From JAHEJV01 sp964653555 (lineage in GTDB: Bacteria > Myxococcota_A > UBA9160 > SMWR01): 64,000 nucleotides of DNA. The position numbers and the translations under genes are program-made. This document shows, in pieces, positions 31,834 to 40,644 of the stretch (its first letter is position 1; each line of letters starts with the position of its first letter). The stretch spans positions 1 through 64,000 of the forward strand of contig CAZZFT010000009.1 in assembly GCA_964653555.1 (NCBI GenBank), given 5' to 3'. The notes under the pieces were generated by a model, which worked only from the letters and a program-made list of their open reading frames with translations, searched no databases and had not been told where the DNA came from.

Positions 31834-33177
31834 ATGACTGCGTCGGACGAAACTGCAGCGCAACCGCCTCGAGCCGAGTTTTCGCGTCGCGACCAACGCG
31901 TGGTCGCCGTCGTCAACAGCAAGGGCGGCGTCGGCAAGACGACCCTTGCCAGCAACCTCGCCGTCTATGCCCAAACCGTCGACGCGAACCTGCCGGTCCT
32001 GGTCGTGGGCCTGGACGGTTCGTCGGCGCCGGACGACATGTTCGCGTTGGACGACTCGTCGGCGAAGGAAACCACGTACACGGCGCTACACCGAGGCTCC
32101 TTCGACACCGCAATTTGTCGTGGTCTCTACGGCGTCTACTACGTCCCGTCGAGCCCGCGAACCGCCGAGTTGATTCACCCGGGTCTCGATCGATTCGTGC
32201 TGCAGAGGGCGCTCCGCCGGACCGCGTTCCCCGGTCTCGTTCTCATCGACACCCACAGCGACATGGGGATGTGGACCCAGAACGCCATCGCGGCGAGCGA
32301 CCTGTCCGTGGTTCCGGTGGCCGACCTCCCCTCGCTCTTCACGGCGAAGAATGTCTTCGAGTTGCTCGCTGCCTGGGGCCAGCCGCGATCCCGCGCGCGC
32401 CTAGCGCTGTCCATGCTCGACCTGCGCATCAAGTACAAGGCGGAGCTTTGCGGGGACATGCTGAGCCTGCTCGTTGCCACAGCGCGACGGCTCGACCTCC
32501 CATTCTTCCAGAGCTTCATCTCCCGCAGTCCGAGGGTGCAGGCCCTCGCCACCAACCCGGAGGGCCGGTTCTACTCGATCTTGCACGAGGCAAGCCGCAC
32601 GAACGTGCACGACCAGATGGGGGAGCTGGCCGAAGAGCTCCTCGAGGTCCTTGAGCGTCAGCGTGCGACAGCGCCGGACGACATCGGCGCCCAGTCATCG
32701 AAGACGTCACCCGAGGTGAGCACAGAGCCGATTGTCCGCTTGCGCCTGCGCACACTAGAAGCCGCGTTCGCGGTGCAGTTCGATGCACAGAAGCCACTCT
32801 GCGTCCGGGAGTTCCCCTTCTTCATGGGGCGTCACGATCCCGGCGTCCTAAATGATCTTGCCATCCACGATCTTCAGCCCTGGCGGATTTCGCGCCGGCA
32901 TGCCCACCTCATCCGGCGCGACGGGCGGATCGGTGTCATGGATTTGGGAAGTCGGCTGGGAACGTGGGTCGATGGCCGTCAGCTCGGCGGTCCGACCGCT
33001 GACCCGGGTCCAGCCTATTTCGCCCCCAAGGGCGGCGAGCTCATCCTAGGCATGCGCCGTCGCTCGCCATACGTGTTCGACGTCGAGGTGAGCAGGAGCA
33101 CCGTCTCACCTTCGATGCGGGACACGGCCCCCCTGCCCCCGTTGCGCACCGCGGCGCTCGCGGCGCTGGTGCAATGA
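31834..33177 (+). CDS. ParA/MinD-like ATPase fused to an FHA domain
   Basis: 447 residues. Residues about 20-300 form a ParA/MinD-type deviant-Walker ATPase: VVNSKGGVGKTTLASNLA with the signature Lys, and LVLIDTHSDMGMW as Walker B/switch II. Residues about 320-410 form a forkhead-associated domain that would bind phosphothreonine: FFMGRHDPG, the WRISRRHAHLIRRDGRI core with conserved Ser-Arg-x-His, and DLGSRLGTWVDGRQ. A short Pro-rich tail follows. ATG 31834 is chosen for GGGGA 6 bases upstream; ATG 31780 lacks a site. It stands alone, between transposase remnants on both sides. The role is unknown; a kinase-regulated positioning ATPase is one reading. Confidence 0.85.
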   Translation: MTASDETAAQPPRAEFSRRDQRVVAVVNSKGGVGKTTLASNLAVYAQTVDANLPVLVVGLDGSSAPDDMFALDDSSAKETTYTALHRGSFDTAICRGLYGVYYVPSSPRTAELIHPGLDRFVLQRALRRTAFPGLVLIDTHSDMGMWTQNAIAASDLSVVPVADLPSLFTAKNVFELLAAWGQPRSRARLALSMLDLRIKYKAELCGDMLSLLVATARRLDLPFFQSFISRSPRVQALATNPEGRFYSILHEASRTNVHDQMGELAEELLEVLERQRATAPDDIGAQSSKTSPEVSTEPIVRLRLRTLEAAFAVQFDAQKPLCVREFPFFMGRHDPGVLNDLAIHDLQPWRISRRHAHLIRRDGRIGVMDLGSRLGTWVDGRQLGGPTADPGPAYFAPKGGELILGMRRRSPYVFDVEVSRSTVSPSMRDTAPLPPLRTAALAALVQ

Positions 33178-33278
33178 CGCTGTCGCCCCGAAGGCGGCGT
33201 CGGAGCCGCGGGAGCTGTCCGTTCTCAAAATTCATCCGCGACCTCCCTGCGCTAGAGCGCCGGCCACGACGAGCCTGA

Positions 33279-33483
33279 TCAGGCAGCCTGGCGCCAGACG
33301 TACCGGTGGTGGAGGCCTCCCACGCGAGGCAATCCGATGACCTTCGCGCGACTCGAGGGCTGCGTCTCCGCCGCTCGGCCTTCAGGGGCGTCGCCGATCG
33401 AAGTATGAACGCGATCGAAGTGGTAGTAGTCGACCCCGCGACCAGGTCCTTGTAGTTCCTCAGGAAGGTCATCCAGCGCTGGT
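33279..33483 (-). mobile_element. IS transposase C-terminal remnant with internal deletion
   Basis: On the minus strand, HQRWMTFLRNYKDLVAG (the linker before the DDE core) is joined almost directly to the C-terminus of the same kind of transposase, VDYYHFDRVHTSIGDAPEGR and AKVIGLPRVGGLHHRYVWRQ with a final AA-stop. The catalytic DDE core is missing and a frame change marks the joint. Since the N-terminal remnant at 31.5-31.7 kb is on the same strand but on the other side of the ParA-FHA gene in the wrong order, at least two IS copies have decayed here. Confidence 0.7.
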
Positions 33484-33538
33484 GTGGACTCGGACCCGGC
33501 TCGCTCTTGGGCAAGTAGCGGGAGACCGCGGCGCTCGC

Positions 33539-33958
33539 CTAGCCTCTGGCGCGACGGGAGAGCAGGCGCCCGATCGTCGCGACCTCCTCGCTGAGGAGGT
33601 CGAGCACGTCGTCGAGCGCCAGGAGACCGACCAGGGCTCCCGAGGCGTCTACGACGGGAAGTCGCCGGATCGAGGCCGCGGACAGCTGGCTGATCGCATT
33701 CTCGATGGGCATCTCCTCACGCGCCGTCACGACCGGCGCGCTCATGGCCTGGGCGACCTGCTCGCTCCCCGCATCGTGTCCGCGCGCAACGCAGTGGAGC
33801 ATCAGATCTCGGTCCGTGAGGATTCCAACCGGGTGCTTCTTGCCGTCGACGACTACGAGACACCCGACCGCGTGCTCGTCCATGCGACGCGCCGCGGTGG
33901 CCAACGGCTCGTCCGCCTCGGTCGTCACAACCGATCTGACACAGATCCTTCCAATCAT
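33539..33958 (-). CDS. Tandem CBS-domain protein
   Basis: A 139-residue soluble protein built only of two CBS motifs (a Bateman pair), which bind adenine nucleotides or SAM and sense energy state. Each half carries the CBS pattern: SVVTTEADEPLATAARRMDE with GILTDRDL, and VVTAREEMPIENAISQLSAA with PVVDASGALVGLLALDDVLD. It starts with ATG 33958 after a strong GGGAGGTGG. Stand-alone CBS proteins often control another enzyme; none is directly linked here, but a stress-type group (cytidylate-kinase-like, hemerythrin) follows. Confidence 0.92.
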   Translation of the reverse strand: MIGRICVRSVVTTEADEPLATAARRMDEHAVGCLVVVDGKKHPVGILTDRDLMLHCVARGHDAGSEQVAQAMSAPVVTAREEMPIENAISQLSAASIRRLPVVDASGALVGLLALDDVLDLLSEEVATIGRLLSRRARG

Positions 33959-34247
33959 GTGACCACCTCCCTGCGCCGGACCGCAGCCCGCCGGTGACAG
34001 CTCGCATCGGGGAGACGGTAGCGCCGCCTTCCCCGCACGCGGACGGGAGTCCGGATCCCCCGGTGGCAACTTCCCTCGAGGCCCGCGGGGCGCAGGAGCG
34101 GGGTGGGGAGGGCTGCCCTCACTTCCGTACGGTCGATGGCGGAATGCCCCAGAGCCGGAGCGGCCGACCCGCTGTGAAGCTCGGGCTCCGACCCGCTCCG
34201 GCATAACGATTGCACACGCATCGATCGAGATCGGCGGAGGATGCCCC

Positions 34248-34817
34248 ATGGACCGCACGGCGGCTCTGCAATGGCTCCGAGATCATCTGCACATGATGCA
34301 CGGGGATCCGGAGGCGCTGATCACCCGCTGCGAGCGAGCGGTACGCCGACATGCGCAGGAAGATGCCTGGGGCGCCGCCAGGCGCTACGTCGCAGCGCGG
34401 CAGCACGAGTGGGAGAAGAGTCACGGCGGCCATGCGAGCGAGTCGTTCGTGGCCCAGGAGGTCTGCAGGCAGATCGCCGACGAGCTGGCGCACCACGAGC
34501 CCGCTCCTCATACCGGAGATGAGGAGCACCTGGCCGGCGATGGCGTGAAGGCCGAGCTCGAACACGAGGGCTGGGTGTCGCTGATTCCCTGGATCATGGC
34601 GTTGGCGCGAGAGGAGGAGCACCGTACCTGGGGCGACATCGTGGAGCACACCCGGCGGCGCGCGCGGGAGCTGATTCGCACTCATCACCTCTCCAGCGAC
34701 ACCGAGTTCGACCACACCCGCTGCTACGGCGACGTGGCTGCGTGGATCGCCGGCATCCTCGCGGAGGACTACTCGGAGCACCTCCCCTCGAGGCGCCCGG
34801 AGGCGGGCCTCTCCTGA
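34248..34817 (+). CDS. Conserved-looking hypothetical protein
   Basis: A 189-residue, mainly helical, charged protein rich in His, Glu and Arg, without signal peptide or membrane segment. I do not recognise a family. It opens MDRTAALQWLRDHLHMMHGD and ends in a region with EEEHRTWGDIVEHTRRRARE. The frame is well used and GC3-biased like real genes here, and ATG 34248 has a GGAGGATG 10-12 bases before it. It sits between the CBS and cytidylate-kinase-like genes and may belong to the same stress group (weak inference). Confidence 0.65.
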   Translation: MDRTAALQWLRDHLHMMHGDPEALITRCERAVRRHAQEDAWGAARRYVAARQHEWEKSHGGHASESFVAQEVCRQIADELAHHEPAPHTGDEEHLAGDGVKAELEHEGWVSLIPWIMALAREEEHRTWGDIVEHTRRRARELIRTHHLSSDTEFDHTRCYGDVAAWIAGILAEDYSEHLPSRRPEAGLS

Positions 34818-35036
34818 GGAAGCCGACCCAGGACTCGGGTTCCACCTGCTCTCGCCGCGTCGTGGGAGGCTAGTTCGGCTCCGCGCGGCTTCGTCGTGCG
34901 TGACCTGCCGGCGGGGCGGGCACAGGCTTCGCGCTGCGTGGCGCGTTCCTATCCGCCGAGCGCTTAGCGCGCGAACGGTCCAGAATCTATTGCCCATCCT
35001 GCTCCCGCCTAGAGGACGCGTGATAGACTAGTGGTG

Positions 35037-35714
35037 ATGCGTACGAGCCCCCGTGGAATGCAGGCGCTCGTCGACGAGCATGTCGGGCGCTGGGAGCTCG
35101 CGCGCCGCACGGGCCGCGAGCAGCACATGCCCTGCATCGCGCTCTCCCGTCTTCCGGGCTCGGGCGGAGCCGAGCTGGGTCGGCGCGTGGCCGCCGAGCT
35201 CGACTACGACTTCTTCGGCATCGAGATCGTCGACCAGATCGCCCGCGAGCACCAGTTCCAGCGCGAGCTGGTGGCGGGTCTCGACGAGCACGTGCGCACG
35301 GCGATCGACCGCTACGTGCTCCAGGCACTGCGCCCCTTCAACGAGGGCGACTACCTCCGTCAGGTGGCACGCACGATCACGACGATCGCCGAGCGCGGCA
35401 GGGCGGTCTTCCTCGGTCGGGGGGCCGCCTTCATCCTGTCGCCGGAGCGGGCGCTGCGGGTGCTGGTGGTGGCCCCCCGCGAGCTGCGCGTCGAGCACAT
35501 CGCGAAGCAGGACGATCTGGCGCCGGATCGCGCTAGGGAACGGCTCGCCCGCAAAGACGAAGAGCGCCGCGAGTTCCACCGCCACCACTTCGGAGTGGAT
35601 CCGGACGACCCGAGCGCCTACGACCTGGTCGTGAATACCGGCGGCCTGGGAATCGACCTGGCGGTCGCGCTGGTCGCGGAGACCTGGCGGCGCCGGTTCG
35701 GGGCGGGCGGCTGA
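35037..35714 (+). CDS. Cytidylate kinase-like family protein
   Basis: A 225-residue P-loop protein of the cytidylate-kinase-like family (PF13189 type). The nucleotide-binding start is CIALSRLPGSGGAELGRRVA, a variant Walker A with Ser-Gly-Gly, followed by YDFFGIEIVDQIA. The lid/second region shows GRAVFLGRGAAFIL and RARERLARKDEERREFHRHH. Members are often found with CBS or universal-stress genes. The substrate may not be CMP. ATG 35037 is taken; GTG 35031 and 35034 are in-frame alternatives. Confidence 0.85.
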   Translation: MRTSPRGMQALVDEHVGRWELARRTGREQHMPCIALSRLPGSGGAELGRRVAAELDYDFFGIEIVDQIAREHQFQRELVAGLDEHVRTAIDRYVLQALRPFNEGDYLRQVARTITTIAERGRAVFLGRGAAFILSPERALRVLVVAPRELRVEHIAKQDDLAPDRARERLARKDEERREFHRHHFGVDPDDPSAYDLVVNTGGLGIDLAVALVAETWRRRFGAGG

Positions 35715-35788
35715 CGCGGCGGCGCGGGTTCCTCGGGGAACGCGTCGCGCAGCTGCTGGATCATCCAACGAGCTAGCACGAGCGCTCT

Positions 35789-35972
35789 CTACCACGGAGG
35801 CCAGAGGCCGCGAAAGAACACCCAGAAGGCCCGGTCCAGGGGTAACAACCGCGGCCTGGGGTGTCGCTGAACGTAGACCGCGAGCTGCTGGCGGAGTGCG
35901 AGCTCGACCGATGGCCTGGTCCTGCCGGCTCCGGAGGAGAGCGAGCAGGCTGCGAAGGACTACGCTCCTCAG
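35789..35972 (-). mobile_element. IS transposase N-terminal remnant, second copy
   Basis: The minus strand reads LRSVVLRSLLALLRSRQDQA and then, one frame over, ELALRQQLAVYVQRHPRPRL with DRAFWVFFRGLWPPW before a stop. This is the N-terminal coiled segment of the same transposase family as at 31.5 kb, and the DNA of the two copies is clearly alike over about 60 bases. The helix-turn-helix, DDE core and IS ends are missing. The 250 bases on either side, before the hemerythrin gene, hold nothing else I recognise. Confidence 0.7.
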
Positions 35973-36239
35973 CCCGACCCGCCGCCATCCAAAGCTACCG
36001 CGTGACCGGGCCACAGTTCGAATGCGAGCGCGCCACGGCTCCAGCACGGATTGGGGCATTTCGATACACCCAGCGGCCCTGGAGCGGACTCCCAGCCGCG
36101 CCTGCCCGGCACGGATCCTGCGAATATCTCCGGTCATCGGGGCGAAGGACCGGATCGCAAGACCGGGACCGAGAGCGAGATCAGGACGAGAGAGGGGAGA
36201 AGGACGGGCGACCAGGACCGACGAGAAGGGAGGGAAGCC

Positions 36240-36698
36240 ATGAGCAGAGACGACGAGGCAACTCGGCGGATCGGGACGCAAGGCCACTCCATAGGACGGA
36301 TCGAACACGGCCACCGCTCACTGCGGAGCCGCCTCGATGCGTTGACGGGCGCCGCGGATCGCGCGGGTGTTCTGTCGGGTCTGCAGGAGCTTCCCAAGAT
36401 GCTGGGGGAGCACTTCGCCGACGAAGAGGTCGGCGGCGGGCTCTACGACGATCTCGCGCGGCGCAGACCCCGGCTTCTGGCCCAACTCGACGTGTTGCGC
36501 GGCGAACACCGAGCCATCCTCGCCGAGCTCGAGACCTTGATCCGCGAGATCCAGAGCGACCCCGCGCCGGGCGGGGTGCTCAGCGAGGCGACGCGGCGGG
36601 GGATCAACCGCTGCGCCGAGAGGCTGCGGCGTCACGAGCACGACGAGTCGACGATGATCGTCGATGTCTACTACACCGACGAAGGGGGACCCGGCTGA
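36240..36698 (+). CDS. Hemerythrin-like HHE domain protein
   Basis: A 152-residue helical protein with the spaced His and Glu residues of a hemerythrin-like HHE cation-binding domain: IGRIEHGHRSLRSRLDAL, KMLGEHFADEEVGGGLYDDL, LRGEHRAILAELETL and RRHEHDESTMI. These would hold a di-iron centre for O2, NO or redox sensing. ATG 36240 follows AAGGGAGGGAA. It precedes the broken hemolysin III gene by 23 bases. Confidence 0.85.
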   Translation: MSRDDEATRRIGTQGHSIGRIEHGHRSLRSRLDALTGAADRAGVLSGLQELPKMLGEHFADEEVGGGLYDDLARRRPRLLAQLDVLRGEHRAILAELETLIREIQSDPAPGGVLSEATRRGINRCAERLRRHEHDESTMIVDVYYTDEGGPG

Positions 36699-36721
36699 GA
36701 GGAGCGAGTCGAACGCGGCGG

Positions 36722-37361
36722 GTGAAGCCGCGGCTACGAGGCGTCTCGCACCGCTACGGGTTCCTGGCTTCGGTGCTGCCCTGCGTGCTTCTGGTGTGGG
36801 CGGCGCCCAGGGGACGAGCCACCCTGGCCAGCGCAGTGTATGCGGGCAGCCTGGTCGGGCTGCTCGGCACGAGCGCCCTCTACCACGGAGTCCACTGGTC
36901 CCCCCGGTGCGCGCTTCTGGCTCGCACGCCTCGATCTCGCGATGATCTTCGCCCTGATCGCCGGGACCTACACACCGATCGCCATGCTCCGGCTCGGGCC
37001 GAAGCTGGGGACCGTCGTGTTGGCGGGAGTGTGGGGCGCGGCGCTGCTGGGCGCCGTGCTCAAGACGATCTGGATCGACCCGCCGAAGTGGGCCAGCGCC
37101 GCGATCTACGTCGGTGTCGGATCGGTGGCGCTGCTCTTCCTGCCCCGGGTCGTCGCAGCGATCGGCGTGCCCGCTACCGCCCTCATGTTGCTGGGCGGTG
37201 TGCTCTACGTGGCGGGGGCCGTCGTCTACGGAATCCAGTGGCCCGACCCGCTGCCAGAGGTCTTCGGCTACCACGAGATCTTCCACGCCTTCGTGGTCGC
37301 GGCCGCCAGCGTGCACTTCCTCACGATCGCGTTCTACATCATCCCCGCCCGCACTCTATGA
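36722..37361 (+). pseudogene. Hemolysin III/TrhA-family membrane protein, frameshifted
   Basis: The first third reads GVSHRYGFLASVLPCVLLVW with SLVGLLGTSALYHGVHWSPR, the expected start of a HlyIII/PAQR-like protein. At about 36905 (CCCCCCGGTGCGCGC) the frame must change to continue as RFWLARLDLAMIFALIAGTY, TPIAML and the remaining helices, ending with FGYHEIFHAFVVAAASVHFL (the conserved HxxxH zinc site). Removal of one base would restore the family sequence, so this is either a recent frameshift or a sequencing error. The conserved metal-binding residues are otherwise intact. Confidence 0.75.
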
Positions 37362-37531
37362 GTCCGCAGAAGCCGCCGCGGTGATCCGCCGAGCCAGGGA
37401 TCGACCCGACCGCCCGCTTGCCGGGTGAGGAGCGGCGTGAGGTGCCGGATCAGCGCGCGACCAGGTGGCACACGTAGCCCTCGTTCACGTTCTCGGGCGC
37501 AGGCCGTACAGCCGTGGCGCCGAGGTTCCGC

Positions 37532-39652
37532 TCACAGGAACGGCTGGGCGCGCTCGAGCAGCTCCGCGAGACCCGGCTCCTTCGGATCTCGCGGCTTCCC
37601 CGGGTGGATGATGCCGACCTGACAGCTCTCCGCGGCCTCGACGAGGTCTCGGTAGCTCCCGGCATCGACGTCCGCGATGTAGGCCTGCTTGTTCTCGTCG
37701 TAGGCGAACATCTTCGCATTGCGCTGCGTGCACTCGTCGCAGGTCGTGCAGCGGGCGGTCTCGATGTACGCCTCGTCCGGGTCCCGCAGGGCCGCCGACT
37801 CGGCGACCGGCTCCTCCACCCCGACGTCGCGCGTCTCCCCTCCGCACGGCTCCGGCGCCGCGGATATCGGTGAGCGCTCCTCGCGCTCCTGCTCCCAAGC
37901 CGACCGCTCTTCCTCGATCCGACGCCGAAGCCACTCGTCGCGCACGCCCGTGAGCTCCTGGAGACCGCGCCAGCGCTCGCGACAGCGCTTCGCCGCGCGG
38001 ATCAGCGCGAGGTCGACGCGGGCCCGCTGCAGCCGGTCCTCCGCGTCGACGACCCAGACGTAGGGGGACTTGTCGCGGGCGTCGTCCTCGTCGAGCGCGA
38101 GATAGTGCGACACGGGCACCAGGCGCTCGTCCCGGTCCTCCGGTGCGACGCGCTCGAACCAGCGCGCGCAGCGCCGATCGGAGACGGCGAAGTCGACGAA
38201 GGTGAACGCGACGTCCTCGCCGCTCCGGCGAAGCGCCTCGTCCTCGTACTCGAGGCGGAAGATCGGCCAGTCCCGCTCGGGCTGGGGATCGGCCTCGAGG
38301 CGGAGGCGATCCCGCCAGCCGCCCCCGGCGTCGGGGTCGTAGCTGAAGCCGGGAAACGCGCGCGACTCCGTGGCGCTCGCCGCCCGCAGGTAGGGCGGGA
38401 GCGCGGGGACCTGCTCGGCAGATCCCACGAACACGCTGAACAGCGCCGGGCCCGACCGGGCGAGACCCTCCCGGATGCGATCGTGGACCCGATACAGGCT
38501 CGAGCTGGCCGCCTGCAGCACGTAGGGCGCGCCCAGCGCGATTCCCATCGCGGCCAGAGGGACGCTGGCCGGCCCCTGATCCGACCCGCCGCCGAGCGTG
38601 CCGGTCAGGACGTCGTCGCTCGGGAAGAGCACCTTGATCGGCAGGCCCGAGGCGAGCAGCTCGAGGACCTCCGCCATCTCGCGCGCGCTGCCCGGCTTCG
38701 CGGGCAGGGTGACCAGGTAGGAGGGGAAGCGCGCCAGATCCTCCGGCTCGAGCGATGTCTCGTCGAAGCGCGCGAAGAGGGCGTCGTGCTCGGCCTCGCG
38801 ATAGCGGTTCGCGGCCTCGAGCTCCGCGATCGCCATCGCGCGCACGAGCTCGGCCATCTCGGCCCTGCGCTCCCGGAAGGCCTCCGCGGCATCAGCGCCG
38901 TTGCGGAACGAGAACCCGTGCGGCGACGGATCGCCGCCCTCCCCCTCGCCCGCACCGGACCTCGCGAAGAAGCGCTGGGACCGGAGCACCGCGAGGGTGG
39001 AGCGGATCCGCTCGCGCCGCGCCGTGGAGATCCGCTCCTCGGGTCGTTCCAGGAGCTCTGACCACGCCCCGAAGTCGAAGCCCTCGGCATGCGTCGCTCC
39101 GACGGAGTGCGCGACCACCTGCGGAGCGCGGGCATCCGCCGACTTCGAGAAGTCGACGGCGAGGATGCCCTCGAGCTTCGAGATCAGACCCTCGAGCTCC
39201 TCGCATGCCGCGCGGGCGCGCTCGCGCTCGATCGCGGTCCACGCGTGCCGCACCAACGCGGCGGCGCCCTCCTCGTCGCAGTCGACGAGCGCTCCGTCCA
39301 GGTGCAGCGCCGCACGGGCGCGGCGCAGGCTGTCCTCCAGCCTCTCCTCCGCGGCTCCGGGCTCGGCGCAGAGCTCTCTCGCGCACAGCTCCCAGAGCGC
39401 GTGGAGCGATCCCCTGGCCCCCGCAGCCACTCGCGACCGGATTCCGGATTCGAGCCGCAGTACGTGCTGGCGCATCCGCTCGCCCGCTGGACCCGGCGGG
39501 GCGATCTCCCGGAGCAGCGCGTCGATGGCATCCGAGAGCGAGCGCGCGAAGTCGTCTCCGGTCGCGTCGTCGGCGAGGATCAGGGGATAGTCGTAACGAA
39601 GCCGCGACAGGTCCCGGTAGCCGGCCAGCTGTGCGGAGCGAAGCGTCGTCAC
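37532..39652 (-). CDS. PFOR-like TPP-domain remnant fused to a C-terminal ferredoxin
   Basis: 706 residues. The C-terminal 80 residues are a small 4Fe-4S ferredoxin: ARCTTCDECTQRNAKMFAYD supplies three Cys and AESCQVGIIHPGKP the fourth. The middle (SGLPIKVLFPSDDVL, LGAPYVLQAASSSLYRVHDR, SGPALFSVFVGS, ESRAFPGFSYDP) looks like the end of the TPP domain of pyruvate:ferredoxin oxidoreductase, but the TPP-binding GDG motif is absent. The N-terminal 250 residues are unassigned and helical. The GTG start overlaps korB's stop (GTGA). It is likely an electron-accepting or accessory subunit of the 2-oxoacid oxidoreductase upstream. Confidence 0.7.
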   Translation of the reverse strand: MTTLRSAQLAGYRDLSRLRYDYPLILADDATGDDFARSLSDAIDALLREIAPPGPAGERMRQHVLRLESGIRSRVAAGARGSLHALWELCARELCAEPGAAEERLEDSLRRARAALHLDGALVDCDEEGAAALVRHAWTAIERERARAACEELEGLISKLEGILAVDFSKSADARAPQVVAHSVGATHAEGFDFGAWSELLERPEERISTARRERIRSTLAVLRSQRFFARSGAGEGEGGDPSPHGFSFRNGADAAEAFRERRAEMAELVRAMAIAELEAANRYREAEHDALFARFDETSLEPEDLARFPSYLVTLPAKPGSAREMAEVLELLASGLPIKVLFPSDDVLTGTLGGGSDQGPASVPLAAMGIALGAPYVLQAASSSLYRVHDRIREGLARSGPALFSVFVGSAEQVPALPPYLRAASATESRAFPGFSYDPDAGGGWRDRLRLEADPQPERDWPIFRLEYEDEALRRSGEDVAFTFVDFAVSDRRCARWFERVAPEDRDERLVPVSHYLALDEDDARDKSPYVWVVDAEDRLQRARVDLALIRAAKRCRERWRGLQELTGVRDEWLRRRIEEERSAWEQEREERSPISAAPEPCGGETRDVGVEEPVAESAALRDPDEAYIETARCTTCDECTQRNAKMFAYDENKQAYIADVDAGSYRDLVEAAESCQVGIIHPGKPRDPKEPGLAELLERAQPFL

Positions 39653-40644
39653 GGCGAGCGCTCCGCGCCGGCAGGCCACACCGTGAACCGGTCGAACTCG
39701 CCCTCCACTCCCCGGCGAATCCGCTCGGGCGTGCGCACGCCCTGCGGCCTGCGGAGATCTTCGTAGCACGGCACGGACTCGTCCCGGTACAGGATGCCGA
39801 CCGGGATCCGGTCTCGCAGCGCGGCGATCTCGCGGGCGCGCCCGAGGTCCCCGGGGTCGTGCACCTGCTGCCGCGGGCAGGTCTGGGACAGGCCGGGGCC
39901 GGGCTGGATCCCGTCCGCGTGCGTCAGCAGCAGGATGCTCTCCGGGTCGTGCAGCCACGGATCGAAGAGCAACGGCAGGAACTCCGGACAGCGTTGCAGC
40001 ACGCGGACGAACGAGAGGCCCCTGTGGTGGAAGGCCCGGGCGAAGATCTCGTGGAAGAGCTCCGGAATCCAATCCACGGACTGTGCGACGAAGGAGACGT
40101 TGGCCACCCCGAGCGTGGTGCTGAGCGGGTCGATCGGCTCCAGCCAAGCGCCCCGCGGCGTGGTGCGGGTGACGAGCCCCTGCGGCGACGTGGGAGAGGC
40201 CTGCATCTTGGTCAACCCGAAGATGTGGTTGTCGTGCAGCACCACAGTCATGTTCATGTTGTATCGGATCGCGTGGATCCAATGGGCGGCCCCGATGCTG
40301 CAGCAGTCGCCGTCACCCATGTTCACGAACACGTGCAGGTCGGGGCGCCGGATCGCGACCCCCTCCGCGATCGGCAGCGCGCGGCCGTGGATCCCGTGGA
40401 AGCCGTAGGTCCGCATGTAGTGCGGGAAGCGGCTCGAGCAGCCGATCCCCGACACGAACACCACCCTCTCGGGCGGAAGCTGCTCCTCGCGGCACAGGCG
40501 CTGGATGCCGGCGAGCACCGCGTTGTCTCCGCACCCCGCGCACCAGCGGGGCGTCGCCGCCTGGTAGTCCTCGAGATCGTAGTGATCCGCCGCGGCCTCG
40601 CCGAGGCGCAGACACGTGGGGTTGAAGTGAAACGGCGCGCTCAC
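39649..40644 (-). CDS. korB: 2-oxoacid:ferredoxin oxidoreductase, beta subunit
   Basis: A 331-residue TPP-binding subunit. It contains PRWCAGCGDNAV (start of the beta-subunit fold), FVSGIGCSSRFPHYM, and the TPP motif NMGDGDCCSIGAAHWIHAIR closing with VVLHDNHIFGLTKMQASPTS, all typical of KorB-type oxoglutarate/oxoacid:ferredoxin oxidoreductases. These enzymes split a 2-oxoacid to acyl-CoA and CO2 and reduce ferredoxin. GTGA overlaps with korA before it and with the ferredoxin fusion after it show translational coupling. Confidence 0.92.
   Translation of the reverse strand: MSAPFHFNPTCLRLGEAAADHYDLEDYQAATPRWCAGCGDNAVLAGIQRLCREEQLPPERVVFVSGIGCSSRFPHYMRTYGFHGIHGRALPIAEGVAIRRPDLHVFVNMGDGDCCSIGAAHWIHAIRYNMNMTVVLHDNHIFGLTKMQASPTSPQGLVTRTTPRGAWLEPIDPLSTTLGVANVSFVAQSVDWIPELFHEIFARAFHHRGLSFVRVLQRCPEFLPLLFDPWLHDPESILLLTHADGIQPGPGLSQTCPRQQVHDPGDLGRAREIAALRDRIPVGILYRDESVPCYEDLRRPQGVRTPERIRRGVEGEFDRFTVWPAGAERSP

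Noticed and set aside
34818..35036. Possible small RNA or promoter region between hypothetical and cytidylate-kinase-like genes
   Set aside because: No clear hairpin, promoter or conserved motif could be identified by eye.
36130..36239. Long purine-rich leader before the hemerythrin gene
   Set aside because: Likely a translation-enhancing or low-complexity tract; no riboswitch fold was recognised.
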